A program made the translations under genes and the position numbers. A DNA stretch of 64,000 nucleotides, from assembly GCF_900112065.1 (NCBI RefSeq), contig NZ_FOKE01000003.1, positions 369,607 to 433,606 on the forward strand. The letters are read 5' to 3'. Below, one piece after another: positions 44,315-53,355 of the stretch. Source of the DNA: Cohnella sp. OV330 (GTDB lineage: Bacteria > Bacillota > Bacilli > Paenibacillales > Paenibacillaceae). Under the pieces are notes generated by a model. It did not search any database, was not told the DNA's origin, and saw nothing but the letters and a program-made list of their open reading frames with translations. Numbering within the stretch: the stretch's first letter is position 1; the number at the start of each line of letters is the position of its first letter.

Positions 44315-45741
44315 GAGCGTTCTCGGTATTGCGTCGGCGTCATTTTACTGTACCGCTTGAAGATTCGGGTGAAGTAGAAGTAGTCTTGGAATCCGCACTT
44401 TTCCCCAACCTGGTAGATGGATAGATCGGTCTCCTCAAGCAGCTTGCAGGCGTATTCGATGCGCTGTCGCGAGATATGCTCCACGATCGTCTCGCCGACC
44501 TCCCGCTTGAACAGCTGGCATAGATAATTCGGGCTTAAATAGAACTGCTCTGCCAGGCTCTGAATCGAGAGCTCCTGGTTGAAGCGGTTGCGGATGTAGA
44601 GGACGATCTCTTTCACCTTCTTGTGGGAAATCCGATCTTCCGGCGCTTCGGCGCTTTCTGATAAGGAGTCGAGCGTCATCGTCGTCAGGTCGTCCGCCAT
44701 CGACTCCGCGGTGCCGTATCGGTAATAGAGCTGCTCGTACCCTTCGAAAAAGCGTCCGCTGGGTTTCGAGCCCTCCCGCGGGAACAGATAGAGCACCGAC
44801 GTGTAGAGCACGTACGCTTCCTTGATCGTGAAGGCGCCGTCGCGGAATCCCGCCTTGGCCGACTCCATAGCCGCGATGAAGCCCAGCCGGTCCTTGCGCT
44901 CGAGCGTCCGGGCGATCTCCCTGAGCCGCTCCTCGATCGGGCGTTCGGCGGCGGGCGCGGACGCCGGATAGATGCCCGGCCGCCCCGTGGCGAACATACC
45001 GTAAGCCGCGAGCGAGGCAGCTTCGAGGGCTGCGTCCAGCTCCGCGACTTCCGTGAGGGCCGGGCCTACGCCTATGCCGAATTCGATCGGACGTCCCGCG
45101 CCGCCAATCCCTTGGAGAAACGCCGCTTTCCGCCGCTCCTCCATTAAATAGCCATGCCGCCTGCTGCTCATAGGAAACGACAGGCAGGGAACGCCCGGCA
45201 CGGAGGGCGGCGTATGCCGTCCCTGCACGACGATCGGGACGAGCGGCGTTCCGGTCGATACCGGCATGCCGTTCTTATCCAGGAGCCGGCCGATCTGATC
45301 CAGATCGCCTGCGCAGACGGCCTCGTAGAGCGCGTACGAATGGGCGGGCGGCGCCTTCTTTTCGCTCGATTCGAGATGCTGCGCGATCCGCGCGAGCATC
45401 CCGTGGATCTCGTCGATCTCGAAAGGTTTCAGGCAGTAGCCGAAGGTACCGTAGTTGATCGCCTTTTGAGCGTAGGCGAACTCCGCATGTCCGCTAAGAA
45501 CGACGAACAGCGTGTCCGGGGAAACGGCTTTACCCCGCTGAATCAGCTCCAGGCCGTTCATTGCAGGCATCTTGATGTCGGTGAAGACGAGCGTCGGGCG
45601 CAGCGCCTCGATCAGCGTTAGCGCTGCCTGTCCGTCCTCGGCGTCCCCGATCACCTCGAAGCCGTACTTCGCCCAGTCCACCGCCGCTTTGATGCCCTCC
45701 ACGATCCATGGTTCGTCGTCGGCGATTATCGCTGTATGCAT
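44311..45741 (-). CDS. YesN-type response regulator with AraC output domain
   Basis: 476 aa. A receiver domain (1 to about 120) has acidic pocket Asp8/Asp9, phospho-acceptor Asp55 (FTDIKMPAMNG) and a CLKPF lysine. A long linker follows, then an AraC domain (about 375-476; IQSLAEQFYLSPNYLCQLFK, VGEKCGFQDYFYFTRIFKRY, SKMTPTQYRERS). It is the first gene of the regulator pair, transcribed away from the importer operon. Confidence 0.92.
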   Translation of the reverse strand: MHTAIIADDEPWIVEGIKAAVDWAKYGFEVIGDAEDGQAALTLIEALRPTLVFTDIKMPAMNGLELIQRGKAVSPDTLFVVLSGHAEFAYAQKAINYGTFGYCLKPFEIDEIHGMLARIAQHLESSEKKAPPAHSYALYEAVCAGDLDQIGRLLDKNGMPVSTGTPLVPIVVQGRHTPPSVPGVPCLSFPMSSRRHGYLMEERRKAAFLQGIGGAGRPIEFGIGVGPALTEVAELDAALEAASLAAYGMFATGRPGIYPASAPAAERPIEERLREIARTLERKDRLGFIAAMESAKAGFRDGAFTIKEAYVLYTSVLYLFPREGSKPSGRFFEGYEQLYYRYGTAESMADDLTTMTLDSLSESAEAPEDRISHKKVKEIVLYIRNRFNQELSIQSLAEQFYLSPNYLCQLFKREVGETIVEHISRQRIEYACKLLEETDLSIYQVGEKCGFQDYFYFTRIFKRYSKMTPTQYRERS

Positions 45742-45992
45742 GCTAGTCCTCCCGAATCGCTTTTTGCTCCCGTTTAAGGTTCATCCTATCGGCTCCCGCG
45801 AGGCGCGGGTATGGACGATTTTACGTTCGATATGTCCGATCCTCCGAACCTGCCGTTCCCTGCGCGGTCACGTATGTAAAGTCCACATCCCGGGATTGAA
45901 TCCTCTATACTCGGCCTCTCCGGCGCTCCTTATAATTTAGCATATAAAACGCTTACTTGGCGCCAAGACAACGAAGGAAGGCGGGGAGAGGG
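45742..45992. other. Divergent regulatory region between two-component system and importer
   Basis: 251 bases with no gene. A TATAAT at 45931-45936 and a TATACT at 45906-45911 are candidate -10 elements for the plus-strand operon, but neither has a good -35. The YesN-type regulator probably binds here. Confidence 0.4.
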
Positions 45993-46934
45993 TTGGCCGA
46001 TCCGACGACGGCCCGGGCTCCGAGGCGGAGCTTGGGCAAGACGATATTGCAGTACAAATACTTCTATCTGATGGTGCTGCCGATTCTGGTCTGGTATGCG
46101 TTGTTCAGCTACGGACCGATGTACGGCGTGACGCTTGCGTTCAAAACCTTTAACTACGGGAAGGGCATCCTGGGCAGTCCGTGGACGGGCCTGGACAACT
46201 TCAAGACGCTGCTGACCGATCCCGAATTCCGCACGGCCTTCTTCAACACCCTCATCATCAGCGTCATGAAGCTGATCGTTCACTTCCCCATGCCGATCAT
46301 CCTAGCGATCGTGTTGTACGAATTTTCCCGCAACAAGGCCAGAAGGTTCTTCCAGACGATCCTCACGTTCCCGCACTTCATCTCGTGGGTCGTGCTTGCG
46401 GGCATCATCATGAACATCCTGAGCAAGGACGGCATCTACAACCAGATCGCCATGCTGTTCGGCGCCGACCCGAGTTCGCCGCTCGCGGACGAGAGGGCGT
46501 TCAGGCCGATTCTGTATATCACCCACGTCTGGCGGGAAATAGGCTGGGACTCGATCATTTATCTGGCGGCGTTGGCGGGCATCAATCCCGAGCTTTTCGA
46601 GGCTGCCGAGGTGGACGGCGCCAGCCGTTTCCGAAGGCTGCTGAACATCGCGTGGCCGGGCATCAAGAGCACCGTTTCCGTGCTGCTGATCCTTCACGTC
46701 GGACAGATGCTGACGCAGGGGGCCAGCTTCGAGCAGATTTTCAACCTCTACAGCTCGCCGGTTTATTCCGTAGCGGACACGATCGATACGTACATCTACC
46801 GGACGTCCTTCACCGTCGGCGGAGACTTCGGCTATATGACCGCGGTCGGCGTCGTCAAGTCCGTCATCAGCCTCGTGCTGCTGTGGGCGGCCAATACGTT
46901 CGCCAAGCGGATGGGAGAGCAGGGGCTCTATTAA
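45993..46934 (+). CDS. ABC transporter permease, LplB/YteP-like
   Basis: TTG 45993 follows GGAAGG and GGGGAG; the frame is open to TTG 45957, which has no site. The 313-aa product starts with a cytosolic tail and YKYFYLMVLPILVWYALFSY, then GPMYGVTLAFKTFNYGKGI, the hallmark of LplB-type permeases. The EAA loop is PELFEAAEVDGASRFRRLLN. First gene of an importer operon with order B-C-A. Confidence 0.9.
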   Translation: MADPTTARAPRRSLGKTILQYKYFYLMVLPILVWYALFSYGPMYGVTLAFKTFNYGKGILGSPWTGLDNFKTLLTDPEFRTAFFNTLIISVMKLIVHFPMPIILAIVLYEFSRNKARRFFQTILTFPHFISWVVLAGIIMNILSKDGIYNQIAMLFGADPSSPLADERAFRPILYITHVWREIGWDSIIYLAALAGINPELFEAAEVDGASRFRRLLNIAWPGIKSTVSVLLILHVGQMLTQGASFEQIFNLYSSPVYSVADTIDTYIYRTSFTVGGDFGYMTAVGVVKSVISLVLLWAANTFAKRMGEQGLY

Positions 46935-46959
46935 CGAAGACAGCATAGGAGGATCGCCC

Positions 46960-47859
46960 ATGAGCGCCGGCAAGGCCGCTGCGAAGAAAAAATGGAGTCC
47001 GTTCGATATCGGGGCGTTTATCGTCCTGGGGCTCCTTGCCGTCATTACTTTCTTTCCGTTCTACAACGTCCTGATCGTCTCGGTGGCCAAGTTCGAGGCG
47101 ATCAGCAAGAGCGACTTCTACATCGTCCCGCTCTCGTTCGATCTGACCGCCTACAAGCTGCTGCTCGAGGACGCGAAGTTCTGGACGTCGTTCCTGAACT
47201 CGGTCATCGTCACCGTCGCGGGCGTCGCGTTCAGCATGGCCATCTCCGTGGCGGGCGCTTACGCCTTGTCCAAGCGGGGCATGCCGGGGCGCAATGCGAT
47301 GCTGAGCCTCATCCTGTTCACGATGTTCTTCAACGGCGGGCTCATTCCTTTCTACCTGATCGTAAAGGACCTGGGTCTCGTCAACAACCTGCTGGTCATG
47401 ATCGTCCCGGCCGGACTCAATACGTTCTACCTGATCATCATGAAAAATTACTTCGGCGGCATCCCGGAGAGCCTGGAGGAGTCGGCCAAGCTGGACGGGG
47501 CGAACGACCTGTACATTCTCTACAAGATTATCCTGCCGATCTCGGCGCCGTTCATGGCGACATTCGCGCTTTTCTACGCAGTGGAGCGGTGGAACGAGTG
47601 GTGGTACGCGCTTATCTTCATCAGCGACGCCTCGAAGGCTCCGCTGCAGATCTACCTGCGGGAGACGCTGATCACGTCCAACTCCATGCTGAGCTTGATG
47701 GCCCAGACGCTGGCGGAGCAGCGGCAGTCCGCCAAGGTGTACGCGCCGGCGCTGCAGATGGCCGCGATCGTCGTCTCGAGCCTGCCGATCATCGCCGTCT
47801 ATCCGTTCCTGCAGAAGCACTTCGACAAGGGCATCATGGTCGGTTCCATCAAAGGATAG
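46960..47859 (+). CDS. ABC transporter permease, LplC/YcjP-like
   Basis: 299 aa, starting at ATG 46960 behind AGGAGGATC. Six membrane segments, EAA motif (ESLEESAKLDGANDLYILYK), and the C-terminal KHFDKGIMVGSIKG that is typical of LplC proteins. It lies 25 bases after the LplB-like gene. Confidence 0.92.
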   Translation: MSAGKAAAKKKWSPFDIGAFIVLGLLAVITFFPFYNVLIVSVAKFEAISKSDFYIVPLSFDLTAYKLLLEDAKFWTSFLNSVIVTVAGVAFSMAISVAGAYALSKRGMPGRNAMLSLILFTMFFNGGLIPFYLIVKDLGLVNNLLVMIVPAGLNTFYLIIMKNYFGGIPESLEESAKLDGANDLYILYKIILPISAPFMATFALFYAVERWNEWWYALIFISDASKAPLQIYLRETLITSNSMLSLMAQTLAEQRQSAKVYAPALQMAAIVVSSLPIIAVYPFLQKHFDKGIMVGSIKG

Positions 47860-47893
47860 GGGCTATTTAAGGATAGGGACCATTTAAGGGCAG

Positions 47894-47936
47894 GGATAAG
47901 AAATTTTTTAACGATATAAAATTTTTATCCTATAAT
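47894..47936 (+). promoter_or_regulatory. AT-rich inverted repeat and internal promoter before the binding-protein gene
   Basis: Arms GGATAAGAAATTTTTT and AAAATTTTTATCC nearly pair. The right arm runs into TATAAT (47931-47936), which has TTAACG 17 bases upstream. This could give the binding protein its own promoter, or act as a processing and stabilising stem that raises its level over the permeases. Confidence 0.5.
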
Positions 47937-47959
47937 CGTCAAAGGGAGGATTCATACAC

Positions 47960-49603
47960 ATGGTTAAAAAAATCACGGCAGTCGCTGCCGGCCTGGCGCT
48001 GTCCACGGCATTGCTCGCCGGCTGCGGCGGCAACGACAACAACGGCAACGATCAAGCCGCATCCCCGGCGGCCTCCGGTGCGTCGCAGTCGCAGGGCGCT
48101 TCCGCGGCTGCGGACAATCCTTACAAGGATCCGATGGAGATCTCGGTCGCGTTCTGGGACGCGGACGCCGAGGTCGCCAAGATCGCCAAGGACCCGATCG
48201 CGCAGGAAGTGCTGCAAAAGTTCAATATCAAGCTCAAGCCCGTCAATACGACCTGGGACGATTACGCGCAGAAAATCCAGATGTGGGCGGCGTCGGATCA
48301 GCTGCCGGACATCTTCGCGATCGACGCGATCGGCACCCAGTATCAGCGCAAGTGGGTGGATCAGGGCGTCGTTAAGGCGCTGCCGGACCTGGCCAAGTAC
48401 CCGAACCTCGCCGAATACTTCGAGGCGCCGGATATCAAGGGGCTGAACGTGGACGGGAAATATTATACGGTGCCGCGGAGAATGTTCCCGAGCGTCGACT
48501 GGAGCGCGCTCGACCGCATCGTGCTCTATCGCTGGGATCTGGCCCAGAAGGCGGGCATTACGAAGGAGCCCGAGACTTGGGACGAGTTCAAGGCGATGCT
48601 CGAAGCGATCACGAAGGCGGACCCGGAAGGCAAGCATATCGCCGGCCTCACGACGACGCAGAACAAGCTGATCGGCGGCCTGTTCTGGCTGTACGGCAAT
48701 CCCGTCGCCACGAGCGACGGCAGCGGCAGCGATTTCAAGTGGATCGAGGAGGACGGCAAGCTCGTGCCGGCGGTATTCTCCAAAAAAGCGCTGCCCGCAC
48801 TTCAAAATATGCGGGATATGTACGACAAGGGCCTGATCGATCCGGACATCGCGCTCGCCAAGGGCTCCGATTCGTACGATAAATTCGTGTCCGGCAAGGC
48901 GGCGGCCCTGCTCAGCGGCGGAGGGTTCGTCAACTTCAACGGCGATATCTACGAGAAGCGCTGGAAAACCGCGTATCCGGATACGGACATCACGCAGAGC
49001 GTCAAGGTGCTGAAGCCGCTCGTCGGTCCCGACGGGGAGCGCGCGCACGCCATCTTCAAGACGTACTGGTCGGAAAGCTACTTCAGCAGCAAAGTCGACG
49101 ACAAGAAGATGGACCGCATCATGGCGCTTTACGACTATATCCTGTCGCCCGAAGGCAAGGACCTGCTGATCTACGGCAAAGAAGGCGTGGACTACAAGGT
49201 CGAAGGCGGCAAAAAGGTCATGATCGAAACGGCCTCGCTGAACGAAAAGTATCCGGCCCGCGCCTTCCTGCGGCAGCTGGTCGCCTACGAGACATCCGAC
49301 AGTTACGACATGAACAACCCGCTCATCGCAAACGAGTCGATCCGCAAGGAAGCCGTCGATTACATCGATTGGGTCCTCAAAAATACGAAGGTGCCCGATT
49401 ACGACATTCGTCTCACCTATATGTCCACGCCGACCAAGGATAAGTTCACCGTCCTCGACCAGGACGATCTGCTCAAGGTCATGCTGTCCAAGGATCCGGT
49501 CGAGCAGGCCTGGAACGACATCCTGAAGAGCTACAAGGCTAAGGGCCTCGACAAGATGATCGAGGAAGTGAACGCGAAGGCCAAGCAAGAGGGCATTCAG
49601 TAG
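47960..49603 (+). CDS. LplA-like substrate-binding lipoprotein
   Basis: 547 aa, with GGGAGG 10 bases before the ATG. Lipobox LLAGC (Cys22), a short Ser/Ala linker, then a large solute-binding domain with the long C-lobe of LplA-type proteins (YTVPRRMFPSVDWSALDRIV, GLFWLYGNPVATSDGSG, YDYILSPEGKDLLIYGKEGV). It is the last transporter gene, 100 bases after the LplC-like gene. LplABC relatives import rhamnogalacturonan- or other plant cell wall-derived oligosaccharides; the sugar here is not known. Its last four codons and stop are the first copy of a tandem repeat. Confidence 0.92.
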   Translation: MVKKITAVAAGLALSTALLAGCGGNDNNGNDQAASPAASGASQSQGASAAADNPYKDPMEISVAFWDADAEVAKIAKDPIAQEVLQKFNIKLKPVNTTWDDYAQKIQMWAASDQLPDIFAIDAIGTQYQRKWVDQGVVKALPDLAKYPNLAEYFEAPDIKGLNVDGKYYTVPRRMFPSVDWSALDRIVLYRWDLAQKAGITKEPETWDEFKAMLEAITKADPEGKHIAGLTTTQNKLIGGLFWLYGNPVATSDGSGSDFKWIEEDGKLVPAVFSKKALPALQNMRDMYDKGLIDPDIALAKGSDSYDKFVSGKAAALLSGGGFVNFNGDIYEKRWKTAYPDTDITQSVKVLKPLVGPDGERAHAIFKTYWSESYFSSKVDDKKMDRIMALYDYILSPEGKDLLIYGKEGVDYKVEGGKKVMIETASLNEKYPARAFLRQLVAYETSDSYDMNNPLIANESIRKEAVDYIDWVLKNTKVPDYDIRLTYMSTPTKDKFTVLDQDDLLKVMLSKDPVEQAWNDILKSYKAKGLDKMIEEVNAKAKQEGIQ

Positions 49604-49665
49604 GCGGGCATTCCGTAAAGAGGGCGTTCAGTAAGAGCGCATTCAGTAAAGAGGGCGTTCAGTAA
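49589..49665 (+). repeat. Five tandem 15-16-bp units at the 3' end of the binding-protein gene
   Basis: Units: GAGGGCATTCAGTAG (last codons and stop), GCGGGCATTCCGTAAA, GAGGGCGTTCAGTAA, GAGCGCATTCAGTAAA, GAGGGCGTTCAGTAA. They lie directly head to tail from 49589 to 49665. The gene end appears to have been copied several times. Confidence 0.85.
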
Positions 49666-49711
49666 TACCGTCTTGCAGTCGCCGGACCCGGCCGGGTGCG
49701 GCATCCGAATC

Positions 49712-49760
49712 AACAGCTTCCGAAGCCCCGCTTGCGATCGCAGGTCTTCCGGAAGCTGTT
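49712..49760 (+). other. Hairpin ahead of the beta-helix gene
   Basis: AACAGCTTCCGAAG (49712-49725) and CTTCCGGAAGCTGTT (49746-49760) pair with one bulged base. There is no T run. It may be an attenuator or processing stem between the importer and the secreted protein gene. Confidence 0.6.
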
Positions 49761-49796
49761 CGTCTCTACAGCACCGAATCCAAAGGAGGAATATTC

Positions 49797-51824
49797 ATGA
49801 AAGCGCAATATTGGATGTACGGCTTCGTCATTCTATTGGCTTGTCTCTTCGTGAACGGAACGGCGCATGCGGACAACAAGACGTATTATGTGGACGCGGC
49901 AGGGGGCAGCGATAGCAATACGGGACTGTCGCAGACGGCCGCCTGGAAGACGCTGGCCAAGGTAAACGCGATTACGTTCGGCCCCGGCGACAAGATATTG
50001 CTGAAGGCCGGGGGGACGTGGACCGGCACGCTGCAGCCGCAAGGCTCCGGCACGTCCGGCAGCCGCATCGCGGTGGACCGGTATGGCACGGGCGCGGATC
50101 CGCGGATCGACGGCCAGGGAGCGAACGCGGTCGTACGGCTATACAATCAACAATACTGGAGCATCGGCCATCTCGAGATTACGAATCAGACCGCCGCGCA
50201 AGGGACGACGGCCCGCAGCGGCGTGCTCGTCATCGGGGAGGATTATCAGGCCGGCGCCTCGAGCGATATCGTCAATGTCGCCGTGTTGCACGACATTCAC
50301 CTGCATGATTTGTACATCCACGACGTTAACGGCCTGCACAGCAAGACGGTCAACGGCAGCGCTGGCATTAACGTGGTCGTGCGGGTCAGATCCGACGGCT
50401 CGCCGAACCGCGTCACCAAGTTCGATCAGGTGCTGATCGAAAACAACAAGATCGATCGCGTCACCCGCACCGGGATCATGGTCAACTCCGAATGGTACGA
50501 TCGCGACCAGCAGGGCGGCGTCCGCAATGCGAACCGGCCATGGACGCCGGCGACCGGGGTCGTCATCCGGGGCAATGAGGTGCTCCACGTAAGCGGCGAC
50601 GGCATCGTCCCGCACGTGTCGACCGGCGCGCTCGTCGAGCACAACCGCGTCGACGGCTACAACGAGGCGCAGGTCGATTACAACGCCGGCATGTGGACAT
50701 ACAACGGCGACTATACGGTCTATCAGTACAACGAGGTGTCCGGCGGCAAGACGATCAAGGACGGCATGTCCTTCGATTTCGACAACGGTACGAAGGGGCT
50801 CGTCTTCCAGTACAACTACAGCCACGACAACGAGGGCGGCACGGTGCTGATCTGCCAGAACGAGACGGGCGGCTCGGTGACGGACGGCGTCTTCCGTTAC
50901 AACGTCAGCCAGAACGACAAGTATCAGATGATCACGGTGTGCAGCGGGGCCAACTACGGCAATATGCAATTTTACAACAACGTCTTCTACGTCGGCTCCG
51001 GGATCGCGAACAACCTGCTGGTGAATCAAGGCGGCAACGGCGTCGCGACGTTCAAGAACAACATTTTCTACAATCTGGGCTCGGGCGGCTATACGAAAAA
51101 AACGACCTGGACGTACGACAGCAACGTGTTTTACGGCAACAACGTGCCGACGGCGACCGTTATTCCCGACGCTAACGCGATCGCGTCCAATCCGCAGTTC
51201 GTCAGCCCGGGGAGCGGGACGGGGATCGGCTCGCTGGATGGCTACAAGCTGCAGGCTGCCTCGCCGGCCATCGACCGCGGCGTCGTCGTCGCAACCAACG
51301 GCGGCAAGGATTTCTGGGGAAATGCGCTCTATGTTCAGAAGCCCGATCGCGGCGCGTTCGAGCATCCGTCGGTCGTGAACGCGGCGGCGGGCAGGACGCC
51401 GACCTCGGGCAGCTTCGTGAATAATGCCGCCTACGCGACGGACGGCGCGGCAGGGGACAAGAACTTGTACGCGGGACTGGATCAGGGTCTGCAATACTTG
51501 CAGCTCGACCTTGGCTCGAGCTATGCCGTGAACCGCGTCAAGCTGTGGCGTTTCTACGACAACCGGATCTACAAGGACGTCATCGTGCAGCTGTCGACGA
51601 CGGCCGACTTCTCCTCGGGCGTGACGACGGTGTTCAACAACGACGCGAACAACAGCGCAGGCAAGGGCGCGGGCGCGGATGCCGAGTATGCCGAGACGTC
51701 GGCCGGCAAAGAGATCGTCTTTAATCCCGTGACGGCGCGGTACGTGCGGATCTGGTCGAACGGCAGCAGCGTCAACGCTTGGAATCACTATGTGGAGACG
51801 CAGGTGTACGGCATCCCGCTGTAA
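49797..51824 (+). CDS. Secreted right-handed beta-helix protein with discoidin domain
   Basis: 675 aa, AAAGGAGG before ATG 49797. Signal peptide of about 25 residues (ending AHA). Residues about 27-520 form a parallel beta-helix: YYVDAAGGSDSNTGLSQTAA, FGPGDKILLKAGGTWTG, NKIDRVTRTGIMVNSEWYD, VEHNRVDGYNEAQVDYNAGM, FYNNVFYVGSGIANN. This fold is used by polysaccharide lyases and some hydrolases; the family cannot be named. The last 130 residues are a discoidin-like sugar-binding domain (LDLGSSYAVNRVKLWRFYDN, ARYVRIWSNGSSVNAWNHYV). It is the final gene of the LplBCA-type operon and probably makes or releases the imported oligosaccharide. Confidence 0.82.
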   Translation: MKAQYWMYGFVILLACLFVNGTAHADNKTYYVDAAGGSDSNTGLSQTAAWKTLAKVNAITFGPGDKILLKAGGTWTGTLQPQGSGTSGSRIAVDRYGTGADPRIDGQGANAVVRLYNQQYWSIGHLEITNQTAAQGTTARSGVLVIGEDYQAGASSDIVNVAVLHDIHLHDLYIHDVNGLHSKTVNGSAGINVVVRVRSDGSPNRVTKFDQVLIENNKIDRVTRTGIMVNSEWYDRDQQGGVRNANRPWTPATGVVIRGNEVLHVSGDGIVPHVSTGALVEHNRVDGYNEAQVDYNAGMWTYNGDYTVYQYNEVSGGKTIKDGMSFDFDNGTKGLVFQYNYSHDNEGGTVLICQNETGGSVTDGVFRYNVSQNDKYQMITVCSGANYGNMQFYNNVFYVGSGIANNLLVNQGGNGVATFKNNIFYNLGSGGYTKKTTWTYDSNVFYGNNVPTATVIPDANAIASNPQFVSPGSGTGIGSLDGYKLQAASPAIDRGVVVATNGGKDFWGNALYVQKPDRGAFEHPSVVNAAAGRTPTSGSFVNNAAYATDGAAGDKNLYAGLDQGLQYLQLDLGSSYAVNRVKLWRFYDNRIYKDVIVQLSTTADFSSGVTTVFNNDANNSAGKGAGADAEYAETSAGKEIVFNPVTARYVRIWSNGSSVNAWNHYVETQVYGIPL

Positions 51825-51844
51825 GGCGGGACAGCAATAAACGG

Positions 51845-51879
51845 GAGGATGCCGCTGAGGTTGGGCGGCATCCTCTTGC
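51845..51879 (+). terminator. Terminator after the beta-helix gene
   Basis: GAGGATGCCGC (51845-51855) and GCGGCATCCTC (51865-51875) with a 9-base loop, then TTGCT. Confidence 0.8.
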
Positions 51880-52317
51880 TATGGGCGGCGAAGCAGGATG
51901 AGTTTAACTATACATGCGCCGGGATAAGCGAGGAACAGCTGTCGGCCGTCGCCGAGGTGGCGGGCGCGCTCGATATTCGGCTGGGAGAGGTGAAAAGTGC
52001 GGTTAGAACGGTGCAGTCGGCGGCGGAGGGGGCTCAAGCGGGGAAAGTGCGGCTGCACGAAGAGTTGATTAGTTGTTTTTGCCACTGCAACTTCGTTCGC
52101 CAGTCGTGCAAGCTCAAACACTGCTACAACCCCCACAACCACGCTAGCCAACTGTGCAAGCTCAAATTTTGCTGCTACAACCCCCACAACCACGCTCGCC
52201 AACTGTGCTAGCTCAAATTTTGCTGCTACAGCTACCGAGAAGTTGGGCGCCTTCGCGGCGTTTACGACGCTCCTCCTCGCGGTCTACCGATTCGGCTGCC
52301 GCACTGGCAGCTCCTCC
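51880..52317. other. Intergenic region between convergent genes
   Basis: 438 bases without a credible gene. The first half is GC-rich and open in one frame but low in complexity; the second half contains the tandem repeats at 52106-52233. Confidence 0.5.
52106..52233. repeat. Tandem repeat, units of 48 and 51 bases plus a partial copy
   Basis: Units begin GTGCAAGCTCAAA at 52106 and 52154, and GTGCTAGCTCAAA at 52205. Each full unit contains GCTACAACCCCCACAACCAC. The second unit has an extra three bases (TTTTGCTGCT against CACTGCT). Confidence 0.85.
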
Positions 52318-53346
52318 TCAGCGCGACCGCGCGATGCGAAATCCGCAGTTGCCGCCGGAGCTGTCCGGCGTGTTCGAGCTGCGCGCGGCGACGCGGTACC
52401 GGTTGCAGTAAGACCGGTGGCACAAATAAGAACCGCCGCGCATCGACCGTTTGCCCGTCGGTTGGTCGAATCTTGGATTCGACGCGGCGGTAACCGCGTG
52501 GTAGGCGGGCGTGAACCAGTCCGCGCACCATTCCCACACGTTGCCTGCCATATTGTAGAGGCCGTAGCCGTTAGGGGCGTACGCGTCGACGGGCGCGGTG
52601 CCCGCGTAGCCGTCGCTCTCGCTGTTTTTCACCGGAAACTTGCCCTGCCAGATGTTGCAGCGATGCTCGCCGCCCTCCTTCAGCAAATCCCCCCAAGGAT
52701 AAGTCTTGCGGGCGAGGCCGCCTCTGGCGGCATATTCCCACTCCGCCTCGGTCGGCAGCCGCCCGCCGGCCCAACCGCAGTAAGCGGCGGCGTCGTTCCA
52801 GGTGACGTGGACGACCGGATGGTCCATCCGGTCCCCGATACCGGAGTCCGGCCCTTCGGGCTTGTCCCAGCTGGCGCCGTTCACGACGTACCACCAGGGC
52901 GTCGATTGCGGCACGTTGCTCACGCTTTGATTGACGGCTTCGGAGACGAACAGATGAAAGACGTAGGACCAGCCAAAGCGCTCCGCCTCGGTGACGTACC
53001 CGGTAGCTTCCACGAACGCTTTGAATTGGGCGTTGGTGACCGCATAGGCCGATAGGTAGAAGTCGTCTACCAGAACGGAGCGGGGCGGGCCTTCGCCGTC
53101 CGCGGGAAATCCGTCGGCCGCGTCCGTGCCCATGACGAACTCGCCGCCTGGGATCCGGATCATTTGCGCCTCAAGCTCGGGTCCGGGGGATGTTCCGAGG
53201 CTCGGAGGAGCGATCGCTTCAAGTTGCGGTGCGACGGCTCCGGTCACATCCGCTTGTACGGACGATCTGCGTGCGGCGCAGCAAGGGCTGACTTGCTCTT
53301 CCAAAGTTGATTCGCTCCATTCGCTAGGGATTGAAGAATGCTCCAA
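52318..53346 (-). CDS. Formylglycine-generating enzyme (SUMF1-like)
   Basis: 342 aa if started at TTG 53346, which lacks a ribosome-binding site; ATG 53163 (residue 62), with GAGG upstream, is a good alternative and lies just before the family start MIRIPGGEFVMGTD. The FGE domain is complete: DDFYLSAYAVTNAQFKAFVE, HPVVHVTWNDAAAYCGWAGG, RLPTEAEWEYAARGG, GNVWEWCADWFTP. The catalytic segment SYLCHRSYCNRYR holds Cys309 and Cys314, matching the active-site pair of true FGEs, and is followed by the SSNTPDSS block. It should convert the CxPSR cysteine of sulfatases to formylglycine. The gene sits 9 bases after two chromate-transporter genes. Confidence 0.9.
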   Translation of the reverse strand: MEHSSIPSEWSESTLEEQVSPCCAARRSSVQADVTGAVAPQLEAIAPPSLGTSPGPELEAQMIRIPGGEFVMGTDAADGFPADGEGPPRSVLVDDFYLSAYAVTNAQFKAFVEATGYVTEAERFGWSYVFHLFVSEAVNQSVSNVPQSTPWWYVVNGASWDKPEGPDSGIGDRMDHPVVHVTWNDAAAYCGWAGGRLPTEAEWEYAARGGLARKTYPWGDLLKEGGEHRCNIWQGKFPVKNSESDGYAGTAPVDAYAPNGYGLYNMAGNVWEWCADWFTPAYHAVTAASNPRFDQPTGKRSMRGGSYLCHRSYCNRYRVAARSSNTPDSSGGNCGFRIARSR

Positions 53347-53355
53347 AAAAGCCGG

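Noticed and set aside
51849..52211. Frames on both strands across the tandem repeat at 52106-52233.
   Set aside because: The frames are made largely of the repeat and of terminator sequence, with repetitive Cys/His- or Val/Gly-rich translations and no credible start.
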